Positions 28,570-38,135 of a stretch of 46,527 nucleotides of DNA are shown here, one piece after another; position 1 is the stretch's first letter; each line of letters starts with the position of its first letter. The notes under the pieces were generated by a model. It searched no databases, was not told the origin of the DNA, and was given only the letters and a program-made list of their open reading frames with translations. The stretch comes from an uncultured Gammaproteobacteria bacterium (GTDB lineage Bacteria > Pseudomonadota > Gammaproteobacteria > Pseudomonadales > Pseudohongiellaceae), in contig CAILUG010000001.1 of assembly GCA_903837345.1 (NCBI GenBank), positions 1 to 46,527 on the forward strand, in the 5' to 3' direction. Position numbers and translations under genes: made by a program.

Positions 28570-29475
28570 ATGATAGAAGGCAGTATTGTTGCCCTGGTTA
28601 CCCCCATGGCCCGCGACGGCAGCATTGACTACCAAAGTCTTGCCGCACTGGTTGAATGGCACGTGGCCAGCGGTACCAATGCCATTGTGGCGGTCGGAAC
28701 CACCGGGGAATCTGCCACACTGAGCGTGGATGAACATTGCAAGGTCATCCGCGAGACAGTGCGCGTCAGTGCGGGCAGGGTGCCGGTGATTGCCGGGACT
28801 GGTGCCAATTCCACCACCGAAGCCATTGAGCTGACCCAGGCTGCCAAAGAGGCAGGTGCTGATGCCTGTCTGCTGGTAACGCCGTACTACAACAAACCCA
28901 GCCAGCGCGGCCTGATTGCCCATCACACCCGGATTGCTGAAAGTGTTGCGATTCCCCAGATTCTCTATAACGTGCCAGGTCGCACTGCCTGTGACATGCT
29001 GCCTGATACCGTGGTGGCACTTGCCGGCGTGCCGAATATCATCGGTGTGAAGGAAGCCACTGGCAATCTCGAACGTGGCCGTGAATTGCTGGCACGTTGT
29101 CCGCAAGACTTTGCAGTTTACTCAGGCGATGATGCCACGGCACTGGAGCTGATCCTGATGGGCGCCAAAGGCAATATTTCCGTTACTGCCAATGTTGCGC
29201 CTGCACAGATGGCGCAGATCTGCCGTCTGGGTTTGCTGGCGCACGCAGCCAGTGGCAACGAACAGGAAAAACTGGCAAAACAAGCCAGGGAATTGAATGA
29301 AAAAATTGCCTTGTTGCACCAGGACCTGTTCCTGGAAGCCAACCCGGTACCTGTGAAATGGGCGCTGGCCAAAATGGGCAAGATGACTGGTTCGTTAAGG
29401 CTGCCACTGGTCGAGCTTGATGAAAAATTCCACCGCCGACTGGCCGCGACACTGCAAAGCACTGGAGTACTATGA
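28570..29475 (+). CDS. dapA: 4-hydroxy-tetrahydrodipicolinate synthase DapA
   Basis: Condenses pyruvate and aspartate semialdehyde, the first step of lysine and diaminopimelate synthesis. It has 301 residues. It shows the VAVGTTGESATL loop (about residues 40-51), the Tyr of TPYYNKP (about 132-138) and the Schiff-base Lys 161 in IIGVKEATG. AGAGGT precedes the ATG. The stop overlaps the bamC start as ATGA, the usual dapA-bamC coupling. Confidence 0.96.
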   Translation: MIEGSIVALVTPMARDGSIDYQSLAALVEWHVASGTNAIVAVGTTGESATLSVDEHCKVIRETVRVSAGRVPVIAGTGANSTTEAIELTQAAKEAGADACLLVTPYYNKPSQRGLIAHHTRIAESVAIPQILYNVPGRTACDMLPDTVVALAGVPNIIGVKEATGNLERGRELLARCPQDFAVYSGDDATALELILMGAKGNISVTANVAPAQMAQICRLGLLAHAASGNEQEKLAKQARELNEKIALLHQDLFLEANPVPVKWALAKMGKMTGSLRLPLVELDEKFHRRLAATLQSTGVL

Positions 29476-30605
29476 ATTTGTTCCGTAATAAATTGGTCAT
29501 CAGATCCCTCGCCGGCATTGCTGCCTGTGCAGTAATTGGCGGGTGTGCAACCGTGCAAAAAGTGCCTGGCATGGGCAAAGTGGTGGGCGATAATGGCATT
29601 TTCCGCGATCACAAATCCGACTATCTCAAAGCGGAAACCATCCCCCGCACCAAGGTGCCGCAGGGTATGGACAGTTTCGTCATCGACGATTTGCTGGTGA
29701 TTCCGGACGTACCGGTTGCCGGCAAGCAACAGGCCTTTCTTGACCCGCCACTGCCGCGCTCGATAGACAGCAAATCAGACCGTGAAGTGGTCATCCAGCG
29801 CATGGATAAAAATTCCTGGATCGTGGTGGATGTAAGTCCAAGCCAGCTGTGGCCACGCATCAGGGATTACTGGCGCAAGAACAATGTGCAGGTAGCCTCC
29901 GAGAATCCCACTGCGGGGGTAATGGAAACGGGCTGGTTCGTGCTGGCCGGCAATGTCACTACCCAGGAAAAATTCAGGGTAATAGTGGAGCCTGGATTCC
30001 AGGACAACAGTTCCGAGATTCGCCTGGTCCAGATTGAAGCGCCGCAATCTGCACCAGTGCTGACTGTGAAGCCGTTTGGGAACCAATCGATGAATCCGGA
30101 TACGGAATTTACGGTACTTACTTCGATGTCCGAGTTTCTGGCCTCGGTTGCTGATCTCTACCAGGCTTCATCCGTGTCATTTCTGGCAGGCAATATCAGC
30201 ACCGCCGGCAAGTCCAGCATTGCCACCACGCCAGGTGGCAGCGAAGTGCTGCAACTGCGTGCAGATTACGATCGTTGCTGGGCAGCATTGGGTCGCGCAT
30301 TGAAGAAGAGTGGTGTAGACGTGCAGTCCCAGGACGCAGCCCAGGGCTATTTTGATGTGGTGTTTGTCCCCGGCAAGCTGGAAGCAGAAGCCAAAAAAGA
30401 GAAACCGGGCTTCTTCCACAAGGTATGGACACTCGGCGGGCTGTTGGGGGATGACAAGCTTAAACCCTACAATTTGCGACTGAGGGTCCTCAAGACCAAA
30501 GATGCGGTGGAAGCGGTCGTCAGCCCGCTGGCACCGGTCAAGGATGCCAAGAGCCAGGATGCAGGCAACAGCCTGCTCGAATTGCTGCGCAGTACCCTTG
30601 CCTGA
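29472..30605 (+). CDS. bamC: Outer-membrane assembly lipoprotein BamC (NlpB)
   Basis: A lipoprotein of the BAM complex that inserts beta-barrel proteins. It has 377 residues. The signal peptide ends IGGC with Cys 25. The N-terminal stretch (about 26-100) is unstructured in homologues and binds BamD; DHKSDYLKAETI and DDLLVIPDVP are typical. Two helix-grip domains follow (about 105-220 and 255-370), the first with DVSPSQLWPRIRDYWRKN. It overlaps dapA by four bases. purC follows after 48 bases. Confidence 0.93.
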   Translation: MNLFRNKLVIRSLAGIAACAVIGGCATVQKVPGMGKVVGDNGIFRDHKSDYLKAETIPRTKVPQGMDSFVIDDLLVIPDVPVAGKQQAFLDPPLPRSIDSKSDREVVIQRMDKNSWIVVDVSPSQLWPRIRDYWRKNNVQVASENPTAGVMETGWFVLAGNVTTQEKFRVIVEPGFQDNSSEIRLVQIEAPQSAPVLTVKPFGNQSMNPDTEFTVLTSMSEFLASVADLYQASSVSFLAGNISTAGKSSIATTPGGSEVLQLRADYDRCWAALGRALKKSGVDVQSQDAAQGYFDVVFVPGKLEAEAKKEKPGFFHKVWTLGGLLGDDKLKPYNLRLRVLKTKDAVEAVVSPLAPVKDAKSQDAGNSLLELLRSTLA

Positions 30606-30653
30606 TCCAGGGCAGGCAAACATGATCGGGTTCAAGTTGATGTGGAGTCAGTG

Positions 30654-31379
30654 ATGGAAAAGCGGGAAGAGATCTACAAAGGCAAGGCCAAGAGTGTCTT
30701 TCGCACAGATGATCCGGATCTGTTCGTGATGCATTACCGCAATGACACCTCTGCCTTTGACGGCACCAAGGTAGAAAAGCTGGCAGACAAAGGCCGGGTC
30801 AACAATATCTTCAATGCCTTCATCATGCAGAAACTTGCCTCCGCCGGCATCAAGTCGCATTTTGTGAAAGTGCTCGATGACAATGATTCACTGGTAAGAA
30901 AGCTGCAGATGATTCCGGTGGAGTGTGTGGTCAGGAATCTGGCTGCCGGCAGCATTTGCAAACGCTATGGCATTGCCGAAGGCACTGAAATCAATCCGCC
31001 CACATTCGAATTCTTCCTGAAAAGCGATGCGTTGCATGATCCGATGGTGAACGATTACCACATTGTCTCGTTCGGATGGGCGACACCGGCCCAGATCGTC
31101 GCAATGAAAGAGTTGACCTTCAAGGTCAACTCCGTGCTGAAACAATTGTTCGCGGATGCCGGCATGCTGCTGGTGGACTACAAGCTGGAATTCGGCATGT
31201 ACAAGGGAGAAGTACTGCTTGGCGACGAATTCAGTCCGGACGGCTGCCGCATCTGGGACAAGGCCACCCGCAAGAAAATGGACAAGGACCGCTTCCGCCA
31301 GGATCTTGGCAACGTGATCGAAGCCTACAAGGAAGTGGGGGAACGCCTGGGAGTGGATTTTTCCCGCTTGCCCCAATAG
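30654..31379 (+). CDS. purC: SAICAR synthase PurC
   Basis: Joins aspartate to carboxyaminoimidazole ribotide in purine synthesis. It has 241 residues, near the E. coli 237. It shows [18 protein letters not shown] (ATP loop), [28 protein letters not shown] and DYKLEFG. The ATG at 30654 is preceded by GGAG; an in-frame GTG at 30642 lies inside that region. A metallo-hydrolase gene common between bamC and purC in Pseudomonas is absent. Confidence 0.96.
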   Translation: MEKREEIYKGKAKSVFRTDDPDLFVMHYRNDTSAFDGTKVEKLADKGRVNNIFNAFIMQKLASAGIKSHFVKVLDDNDSLVRKLQMIPVECVVRNLAAGSICKRYGIAEGTEINPPTFEFFLKSDALHDPMVNDYHIVSFGWATPAQIVAMKELTFKVNSVLKQLFADAGMLLVDYKLEFGMYKGEVLLGDEFSPDGCRIWDKATRKKMDKDRFRQDLGNVIEAYKEVGERLGVDFSRLPQ

Positions 31380-31397
31380 CCAAAAAGGACCCGGAAT

Positions 31398-32750
31398 GTG
31401 AACGGAACCTTCATCATGCTGGCTGCGCTGGTACTGCTGGTGCCAGCCCTTTGCACAAGCTGGTTCCTGCATGTTCGCAAAAGCCGGCGTCTGGCCGAGC
31501 TGCAAACCCAGGTGGGTGAGCAGTCAAACACCATTGTCGCCCGTGAAACCGAACTGCAACTGATCCAGCAACGTACGTCCCTGTTGCAGCAGCAACTCGA
31601 CCAGCAACTGCAAACCACACAGCAATTGCGCGAACAGCAGGCCCGGCTGGAAAGCAACCTGCACGCCGAACGACAGGGCCATCACGAAAAAATGCAATTG
31701 CTGATGCAGGCCCGCGAACAGATGACGCTGGAATTCCGGCAGCTGGCCGGCGACATTCTTGAGCACAAGGGCAAACTGTTCCGTGAGGCCAGCCAGCAGC
31801 AACTGACCCAGCTGTTGCAACCACTCGGCGAACGATTGCAGCATTTCGAAAAGAAAGTGGATGACACTTACGACAAGGAGGCCAAGCAGCGGTTTTCGCT
31901 TGAGAAGGAAATCAAGGCGCTGCTCGAAGCCAATACCCGCATCAGTGCAGATGCCACCCGTCTGACCAATGCGCTGAAAGGCGAGAGCAAATCCCAGGGC
32001 ACCTGGGGTGAAGTGATCCTTGAGCGTGTGCTGGAAAAATCAGGTCTGGAAAAGGGTCGGGAGTATGAAGTCCAGGTCAGTCTCAAGGATGAGGAAGGTC
32101 GCAAATGGCAGCCGGATGTGATCGTGCATCTGCCGGAAAACAAGGATGTGGTCATCGATTCGAAAGTGTCACTGACTGCCTACCAGGCTTACTTCTCCAG
32201 TCAGGACGAAGATGAACGCGCACTGCTGCTCAAACAGCACATTGCCTCGATCCGCGGACATATCAAGAACCTGACCAGCAAGAACTACCAGAATCTGGCC
32301 GGCATCCGCAGCCTGGACTATGTGTTGCTGTTTCTGCCGGTCGAGGCTGCGTTCACGCTGGCAGTGCAGCATGATGAAGGGCTGTTCACCGAGGCTTTTG
32401 ATCACAACATCATTCTGGTCGGGCCGTCGACTCTGCTGGCGACACTCAGAACCATCCACAACATCTGGCGCTATGAATACCAGAACAAGCATGCACTCGA
32501 GATTGCGCGCCAGGCGGGCCTGCTCTATGACAAGTTTGCCGCCTTTGCCCAGGATCTCGACAAGATCGGAGAGCGTATCGGGCAGACCCAGGATGCCTGG
32601 AATGCCGCCCACAACAAGCTGCTCAGCGGGCGTGGCAATCTGGTAAGCCGTGCCGAAAAACTGAAAGCCATGGGTGTGCGCGCCAGCAAGTCGTTGCCGG
32701 AACAATTGCCTGACCACAAAGATGAGATTGGTGGGGATGACGACGACTGA
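31398..32750 (+). CDS. rmuC: DNA recombination protein RmuC
   Basis: A PD-(D/E)XK-like, membrane-anchored coiled-coil protein that limits inversions at short repeats; its biochemical action is unclear. It has 450 residues: one N-terminal membrane helix (about 7-25), a long Gln-rich coiled coil (about 30-185) and the conserved core (about 190-400) with GTWGEVILERVLEKSGLEKGREYE, QPDVIVHLPENKDVVIDSKVSL and IRSLDYVLLFLPVEAAF. The GTG at 31398 has AAGGAC eight bases upstream; an ATG at 31434 is also in frame. It overlaps miaE by 14 bases. Confidence 0.93.
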   Translation: MNGTFIMLAALVLLVPALCTSWFLHVRKSRRLAELQTQVGEQSNTIVARETELQLIQQRTSLLQQQLDQQLQTTQQLREQQARLESNLHAERQGHHEKMQLLMQAREQMTLEFRQLAGDILEHKGKLFREASQQQLTQLLQPLGERLQHFEKKVDDTYDKEAKQRFSLEKEIKALLEANTRISADATRLTNALKGESKSQGTWGEVILERVLEKSGLEKGREYEVQVSLKDEEGRKWQPDVIVHLPENKDVVIDSKVSLTAYQAYFSSQDEDERALLLKQHIASIRGHIKNLTSKNYQNLAGIRSLDYVLLFLPVEAAFTLAVQHDEGLFTEAFDHNIILVGPSTLLATLRTIHNIWRYEYQNKHALEIARQAGLLYDKFAAFAQDLDKIGERIGQTQDAWNAAHNKLLSGRGNLVSRAEKLKAMGVRASKSLPEQLPDHKDEIGGDDDD

Positions 32751-33354
32751 CCCTATCGCCTTTCTGCGTTGTCCTACTCCGCAAGCCTGGGTCAAAGTTG
32801 CAATCAGTGAAATTCCCACACTGCTGATAGATCATGCCAATTGCGAGAAAAAGGCTGCTTCCAACGCGATGTCGATGATGTATCGCTATGTGGACAAGCC
32901 CGATCTGCTGGAAAAATTGTCGCAACTGGCGCGGGAAGAATTGCTGCATTTCGAGCAGGTAGTGGGCTTCATGCGCAATCGCAACATCCCCTACACCCAT
33001 CTGGGGCCGGCCCGTTACGCTACCGGTTTGCGTGAACATATCCGCACCCATGAGCCGGCCAGACTGGTTGACACGTTGATCATCGGGGCTTTTGTCGAGG
33101 CGCGGTCCTGCGAACGTTTTGCTGCGCTGGCGCCATCGCTCGATGCCGATCTGCAGAAATTCTATGTGTCGTTGCTGCGTTCGGAATCACGCCATTTTGC
33201 CGATTATCTGGCCTTGGCCAGACTCTATGCGCAGGAAGATATCGCACCGCGCGTCGCTTTCTTTGCCGAACTGGAAGCGCAATTGATCAGCACCCCGGAT
33301 CCGCTGTTCCGCTTTCACAGCGGACTGCCGGAAGCCGGTTATTTCCTGCAATGA
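32737..33354 (+). CDS. miaE: tRNA 2-methylthio-N6-isopentenyladenosine hydroxylase MiaE
   Basis: A non-haem di-iron monooxygenase that hydroxylates the isopentenyl group of ms2i6A37. It has 205 residues in a ferritin-like four-helix fold. The iron ligands lie in HANCEKKAASNAM, REELLHFEQV, EARSCERF and ESRHFADYL. The ATG at 32737, inside the rmuC end, is preceded by GGTGGGG. Its 3' end overlaps the convergent lipoprotein gene by 16 bases. It needs MiaA and MiaB, which are not in the window. Confidence 0.92.
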   Translation: MTTTDPIAFLRCPTPQAWVKVAISEIPTLLIDHANCEKKAASNAMSMMYRYVDKPDLLEKLSQLAREELLHFEQVVGFMRNRNIPYTHLGPARYATGLREHIRTHEPARLVDTLIIGAFVEARSCERFAALAPSLDADLQKFYVSLLRSESRHFADYLALARLYAQEDIAPRVAFFAELEAQLISTPDPLFRFHSGLPEAGYFLQ

Positions 33355-33893
33355 AGCGGTTCAGACAGGGTGTTGCCGAGGCGGGCTTTCAGCTCGGCAA
33401 TTTCCTTACAGGACACCTGTTCATCGCCTTGCAGCGAAACAAATCGCAACAATTGCATGTCCATCAGCGGTGATATTGTCGTGATCCGGTTATTGTTCAG
33501 CCCGATCACCCGCAAATTTTTCAGCGGGACCAACTGACGCAAGTCCGTGATCTTGTTGTCGCTCAACTCAAGTTGCTGCAGGCCTGTCAGCTGCCCAATG
33601 CCTGCCAGGGTTTCGACATTATTGCCGGGGCAGGCCAACATCTGGACCTGTGCGAGGTCGGTAATCCTGGCCGCTTCCATAAACTGGTTCAGGCAGCCCT
33701 GCAGGCCGGGATCACGCAGCACATTGGCCAGTTTCTGGCCGGCCGTGCCGGGGGAATAAATCACGCTGTCATTGAAGGTATAGGTGTAGCCACCGCCCTT
33801 GCAGGACACCAGCAGCAACAGAAAACAGCATGCCAGTGTCCGGCTCAGGTGGTGGCAAAGGGAGCGAGGCCTGGATGTGGAAATTGAATGCAA
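33339..33893 (-). CDS. Leucine-rich-repeat lipoprotein
   Basis: The C-terminal half carries about four short leucine-rich repeats (VETLAGIGQLTGLQQLELSDN, ITDLRQLVPLKNLRVIGLNNNRI, ISPLMDMQLLRFVSLQGDEQ). The N-terminus has a hydrophobic run ending LLLLVSC, a lipobox, so the protein is probably anchored in a membrane. Four Cys in the mature part may pair. No ATG stands before the signal peptide in this frame; TTG at 33891-33893 is the best available start, giving 184 residues, but this is uncertain. Similar small lipoproteins occur beside miaE in related bacteria. Function unknown. Confidence 0.65.
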   Translation of the reverse strand: MHSISTSRPRSLCHHLSRTLACCFLLLLVSCKGGGYTYTFNDSVIYSPGTAGQKLANVLRDPGLQGCLNQFMEAARITDLAQVQMLACPGNNVETLAGIGQLTGLQQLELSDNKITDLRQLVPLKNLRVIGLNNNRITTISPLMDMQLLRFVSLQGDEQVSCKEIAELKARLGNTLSEPLHCRK

Positions 33894-33997
33894 GCTGAAT
33901 GGCCTTCCGGGTGGTGGAGTGGTAATTCTAACTGGCTCCCGGTAGTATGCGCGCCTTGTATTTTTATAAGAACCGTCGTCACCCACAGGAATCCCAT

Positions 33998-34747
33998 ATG
34001 AAACTGTCCCCCCTCCATGGTCTTGCCAGCGCCATTCTGGCTGTTTCCGTTGCATCTGCCGTATTCGCCCAGGCTGACATGACTCCCAAGCAGAAAGCGG
34101 GTTACAGCGTGGGTGCCAATATCGGCGGCGGTCTGTCCCAGCAGGGTCTGAAAGAAGAAATTGACGTACCGTCGCTGGTACAGGGCCTTCAGGATGCAAT
34201 TTCGTCCGGCAAAATGAAGTTGTCGACTGATGACATGAAGAAGTCCATCGAGGGATTGCAGGCATCCATGCAGGCCCGCATGCAGGCCCAGCAAGTCCAG
34301 GCTGAAAAAGCCAGCAAGGATTTTCTTGCCAAAAATGCCAAAGAGCCTGGTGTAAAAACCACTGCCAGCGGCTTGCAATACTCGGTAGTCTCCAAAAGCA
34401 AGGATCCCAAAGCAGTCAAACCGAAAGCCTCCGATACCGTGAAAGTACATTACGAAGGCAAGCTGGTTGACGGCTCGGTTTTCGATAGCTCCATTGCGCG
34501 CAAGGAACCGATCACGGTCCCGCTCAGCGGCGTAATCCCGGGCTGGACCGAAGGCGTGCAATTGATGAGCGTGGGTGACAAATTCCGCTTCGTGATTCCG
34601 GCCGAGCTTGGCTATGGCACTACCGCTGCCGGTCCTATCCCGCCCAATGCCACTTTGGTGTTTGAAGTGGAATTGCTGGGAATTGAACCGCCAGCTGCCG
34701 CACCAGCACCAGCTTCAGCCGCAGATGGCGCAGCCAAGAAGAAATAA
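33998..34747 (+). CDS. FKBP-type peptidyl-prolyl isomerase, periplasmic
   Basis: A folding catalyst of the FkpA/Mip/FklB type with 249 residues. A signal peptide (1-24, ending AVFA) is followed by the N-terminal helical dimerisation domain (about 28-110, MTPKQKAGYSVGANIGGGL). The FKBP domain (about 118-226) has VKVHYEGKLVDGSVFDSS, IPGWTEGVQLM and IPAELGYG. The Ala/Pro-rich tail ends AAKKK. AGGA precedes the ATG at 33998. The next gene, apeB, starts 23 bases before this one ends, in another frame. Confidence 0.93.
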   Translation: MKLSPLHGLASAILAVSVASAVFAQADMTPKQKAGYSVGANIGGGLSQQGLKEEIDVPSLVQGLQDAISSGKMKLSTDDMKKSIEGLQASMQARMQAQQVQAEKASKDFLAKNAKEPGVKTTASGLQYSVVSKSKDPKAVKPKASDTVKVHYEGKLVDGSVFDSSIARKEPITVPLSGVIPGWTEGVQLMSVGDKFRFVIPAELGYGTTAAGPIPPNATLVFEVELLGIEPPAAAPAPASAADGAAKKK

Positions 34748-36029
34748 TACTGGTCTCTGCCGTTTCCTGCAGGCAGCTCCAACGCCATTCCATGCTGTGG
34801 CTGGCATGGCCGAGCGTCTGCAACAGGCAGGATTCCAGCAACTGGATGAAGCCGCAGCCTGGGTTTTGCAACCCGGCTGCGGCTATTTCGTTACCCGCAA
34901 TCAAAGCTCCCTGATCGCGTTCAGGCTGGCCGGAAGTACGTCACTGGCATCCGGCTGGCGCATGGTGGGAACCCACACCGACAGCCCCTGTCTCAAAATC
35001 AAACCCCAACCTGAACTCGTGCGTCACGGCTATATGCAGCTTGGCGTTGAGGTCTATGGCGGAGCCTTGCTCAATCCGTGGTTCGACCGCGATTTGTCTC
35101 TGGCAGGTCGAGTGCACTACCTCAACAGCCGGCAACAACTGGGTCAGGCGCTGGTCGATTTTCGCAAGGCGGTGGCGGTAATTCCGAGTCTGGCGATTCA
35201 TCTTGACCGTGAGGTCAACCAGAAACGCAGTATCAATGCGCAAACCGATCTGCCGCCGCTGTTGCTGCAGACAAGTGAGGGGACAGCGCCTGGTTTTCGC
35301 GAACTGCTGGCAGCGCAACTGAAAGTGGAACACCCGGCACTCGATGTGAAGGAAGTGCTGGATTTTGAAATCAGTCTTTACGACATGAATCCGCCGGCAG
35401 TCGTGGGCATCAATGAGGAATTCCTGGCTTCAGCCCGGCTCGATAATTTGCTGAGCAGCTATGTCGGCATGGAAAGCCTGATCGGGAGCAGTGGCGAGGG
35501 CAACCGCTTGCTGGTATGTACCGATCACGAAGAAGTCGGCAGTGCTACCGCGGCGGGAGCGGCGGGTCCGTTCCTGCAATCGGTGTTACGCCGCATCAAT
35601 GAAAAACTGCTGGGTGGCAGTGCTGAAAGTTTCCAGCAGCAAATGAGCCGGAGTACGCTGGTTTCCGTGGATAACGCCCACGGCATTCATCCCAATTTTG
35701 CCGACAAACATGACAGCAAACATGGCCCGCTGCTCAATGGTGGCCCGGTGCTGAAATTCAATGCCAACCAGCGTTACGCCACCAACAGTGAAACCAGCGC
35801 GCGCTTCCGGCAGATTTGCCAGGCTGCCAATGTGCCGCTGCAGGTTTTTGCAGTGCGCAGTGACATGGGGTGTGGCTCCACCATAGGCCCCTTGCTGGCC
35901 ACCGAGCTTGGTATTGCCACTGTTGATGTAGGAGTGCCGACATTCGCGATGCATTCCATTCGCGAGCTGGCAGGCACGCGTGATGTCGGTTATCTCGCCG
36001 ATGCCTTGACCGGTTTTTTCAATAGCTGA
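34725..36029 (+). CDS. apeB: M18 family aminopeptidase
   Basis: A cobalt/zinc tetrahedral aminopeptidase that removes N-terminal residues from peptides. It has 434 residues. Visible motifs are FLQAAPTPFHAV near the N-terminus, VGTHTDSPCLKIKP with a metal His, SARLDNLLSSY with the bridging Asp, CTDHEEVGS with the catalytic and metal Glu, and VPTFAMHSIREL with the last His. The start at 34725 (MAQPRRNNTGLCRFLQ) lies inside the 3' end of the FKBP gene, so translation may be coupled. The convergent mnmC ends 25 bases away. Confidence 0.93.
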   Translation: MAQPRRNNTGLCRFLQAAPTPFHAVAGMAERLQQAGFQQLDEAAAWVLQPGCGYFVTRNQSSLIAFRLAGSTSLASGWRMVGTHTDSPCLKIKPQPELVRHGYMQLGVEVYGGALLNPWFDRDLSLAGRVHYLNSRQQLGQALVDFRKAVAVIPSLAIHLDREVNQKRSINAQTDLPPLLLQTSEGTAPGFRELLAAQLKVEHPALDVKEVLDFEISLYDMNPPAVVGINEEFLASARLDNLLSSYVGMESLIGSSGEGNRLLVCTDHEEVGSATAAGAAGPFLQSVLRRINEKLLGGSAESFQQQMSRSTLVSVDNAHGIHPNFADKHDSKHGPLLNGGPVLKFNANQRYATNSETSARFRQICQAANVPLQVFAVRSDMGCGSTIGPLLATELGIATVDVGVPTFAMHSIRELAGTRDVGYLADALTGFFNS

Positions 36030-36053
36030 ATCGGCTGTCCTTGCGGCCGGCAA

Positions 36054-37952
36054 TCAGAATCTGCCCGGATCCAGCAAAGCCAGCAACGGGTCAGCCAAAG
36101 GTGCCGGTGTGTTATTCATGCATCCGGCCAGGCTGGCAGCGCTGACCGGAGTGCGCGCCAGGCCATTGGAGCCATGTGCGGCATTGATGTAGAGACCTGG
36201 ACAAGCCGGCGAGACCGGCCCGGCCAACGGCATGCGATCAGGGGTCTGGCAGCGTTCACCGATGCGTTGCTCCAGCGGCCGCTGCACTGACAATTCTTCT
36301 GCCAATCCTGCATCCATCCGCGACAACAGCCGCAAATGCGCTTGCCGGTTTTGTTCCGGGCTGGTCGCTTCCACATAATAACTGCCACCCAGGCTTTGGC
36401 GTCCGCCTGTGGCCGGAGTCAGATAACCCTGGCCACACAGGATGGTGCGAATGCCGGTGGTTGCAGAGCTTGCATACACATCCACCTGGCCCCGATTGCA
36501 AATGATCGGCAGCTGCCGGCACTGTGAAAACTGGTACACGTCTGCGGCATTGCAAAGCACGACACAGTCGGCGTGCAACCGGTTGCCATCGGCCAGTGCA
36601 ATCTCCCAGTGCGAATCACTTTTTTGCCGCAGTGCAGCAGCTGTGGCACCTGTGATGACATTGATGGCCGGATGTTCACTGTAGAGCCGGCAGAGTGCAG
36701 CAGGTGACAGCCATCCTGACAACGGGAAATACAGGCAGGCATGGCTGATGGCGACACCTGCCAGGGCGGATGCTTGCGTGGCATCCACTTGCTGCATGAT
36801 TTGCCGGTCGAAACGACCGCTGTTCACAATGCGTTGAAAGCGTCGCAACTGTTCTGCATCCACGCCCACATGCAGCATGCCGCACTGATGCCAATCGAGA
36901 CCCCTTTGCTGCAAAGCCAGGTAGTGACGTTGGGCAAAAAGATACGCATGCAGATTGAACTGGTTATCGGTTGAAGCAGCCGTGCCCGGTTTGCAGTGCA
37001 ACACTGCCTGCAAATTGCCGGAGCCGGCTGCAGCCAGCGTGTTGCTGCGTTCCAGCAAAGTGACGTGCCAGCCGGTTTCCGCCAGTGCAGAGGCTGTGCT
37101 GCATCCTGACAGTCCGCCACCGATGATGCAGACAGAGCGGGATGTATCCGGAGTCGCGGTTACAGCTCCCGGCAACACGGCAGCAAGCATATGGCGCTTG
37201 CCGGCAAAACCCTGGCGTTTTTCGCAAACAAATCCGGCAGCCGCCAGCGCAGTGCGCAGACTGCCGGCCACCGAGTAGCTGCAGGCAGTAGTGCCGGCCT
37301 TGCTGAGTCGGGCCAGTCGTTGCAGCAGACCCGCCTGCCAGAGTCCGGGGTTCTGCTTTGGCGAAAATCCATCGAGAAACCACGCATCCACACTGAAAGA
37401 CGAGGTGTTGCCGTAATTGGCCAGCATGACGAGGGCATCACCGAACAACAGTGTCAGGCAGATCCTGTGTTCATTGATCCGCAGTACCAGTTGATGCACA
37501 CCGGCGGTGTGGTCGGGGCAGATACCCAACAATGCCTCGCGATACAAGGCCAGCTCCGGCAACTGGTTCAGCATTCGCCGCATGTCAGCCAGCGTAAAGG
37601 GATGCAGCTCGCAGGCGACATAGTGCAGCGTGTTGGCCGGCGCAGCGTTTTCGCACCAATGCTTGCAGCAATTCAGAAAATTGAGTCCTGCCCCGAAGCC
37701 CAGTTCACCGACCACAAAATGCGGTTGTTGCAACCGTGAAAATCGCTGTGGCAAGTCATTGCCGTTAATGAATACATGGGTACTTTCACCCAATGCATCC
37801 GCCTTCGAATAATAGATATCGCCATAGTCGACCGCATACGGCAGGCCGTCTTCATCCCAGTGGAGGTTGGCGTTGGTGAGTGTTTGGCTCAAGGTGGCTG
37901 GTTCATTGATGGAATTATGTATGCAATGTAGCGCATAGCTTCCGGTGGGCAC
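36054..37952 (-). CDS. mnmC: Bifunctional tRNA 5-methylaminomethyl-2-thiouridine enzyme MnmC
   Basis: The FAD half turns cmnm5U34 to nm5U34 and the SAM half methylates it to mnm5U34. The frame has 632 residues. The methyltransferase domain (about 25-255) has VGELGFGAGLNFLNC and WFLDGFSPKQNPGLW. The oxidase domain (about 270-620) has the FAD fingerprint CIIGGGLSGCSTASALAETG. The first codon is GTG at 37950-37952 with no clear ribosome site. Family alignments suggest the protein starts nearer NANLHWDEDGLPY, so the in-frame TTG at 37892 is an alternative. It is the last backbone gene before the repeat-rich junction. Confidence 0.93.
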   Translation of the reverse strand: MPTGSYALHCIHNSINEPATLSQTLTNANLHWDEDGLPYAVDYGDIYYSKADALGESTHVFINGNDLPQRFSRLQQPHFVVGELGFGAGLNFLNCCKHWCENAAPANTLHYVACELHPFTLADMRRMLNQLPELALYREALLGICPDHTAGVHQLVLRINEHRICLTLLFGDALVMLANYGNTSSFSVDAWFLDGFSPKQNPGLWQAGLLQRLARLSKAGTTACSYSVAGSLRTALAAAGFVCEKRQGFAGKRHMLAAVLPGAVTATPDTSRSVCIIGGGLSGCSTASALAETGWHVTLLERSNTLAAAGSGNLQAVLHCKPGTAASTDNQFNLHAYLFAQRHYLALQQRGLDWHQCGMLHVGVDAEQLRRFQRIVNSGRFDRQIMQQVDATQASALAGVAISHACLYFPLSGWLSPAALCRLYSEHPAINVITGATAAALRQKSDSHWEIALADGNRLHADCVVLCNAADVYQFSQCRQLPIICNRGQVDVYASSATTGIRTILCGQGYLTPATGGRQSLGGSYYVEATSPEQNRQAHLRLLSRMDAGLAEELSVQRPLEQRIGERCQTPDRMPLAGPVSPACPGLYINAAHGSNGLARTPVSAASLAGCMNNTPAPLADPLLALLDPGRF

Positions 37953-37965
37953 AGGGTGCAGTGCA

Positions 37966-38076
37966 CTCGGGCTGCTCCATGAAGATTATGGGGACACGCA
38001 CAAGTACGTCCCTGTTGCTCCCTGCGGCCTTCCATGGCCGCAGAGGTCCCCTCCATCTTCATGGAGCAGCCCTCCT
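37966..38076 (-). repeat. Palindromic intergenic repeat, copy A (inverted orientation)
   Basis: An 18-base perfect inverted repeat (37969-37986 with 38055-38072, gggctgctccatgaagat) encloses a 22-base hairpin (38022-38043, ctgcggcc/ggccgcag) and the core tacgtccctgt (38005-38015). The core is the reverse complement of that in copies B and C. The 9-mer TGCAGTGCA directly flanks the unit at 37957-37965 and 38077-38085, which could be a target duplication. It may instead be part of the palindrome. Confidence 0.7.
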
Positions 38077-38135
38077 TGCAGTGCAGCTTGTGTTCCTGGA
38101 AGTTACGAGGATTCGCTTATGTTCACATTGGCATG

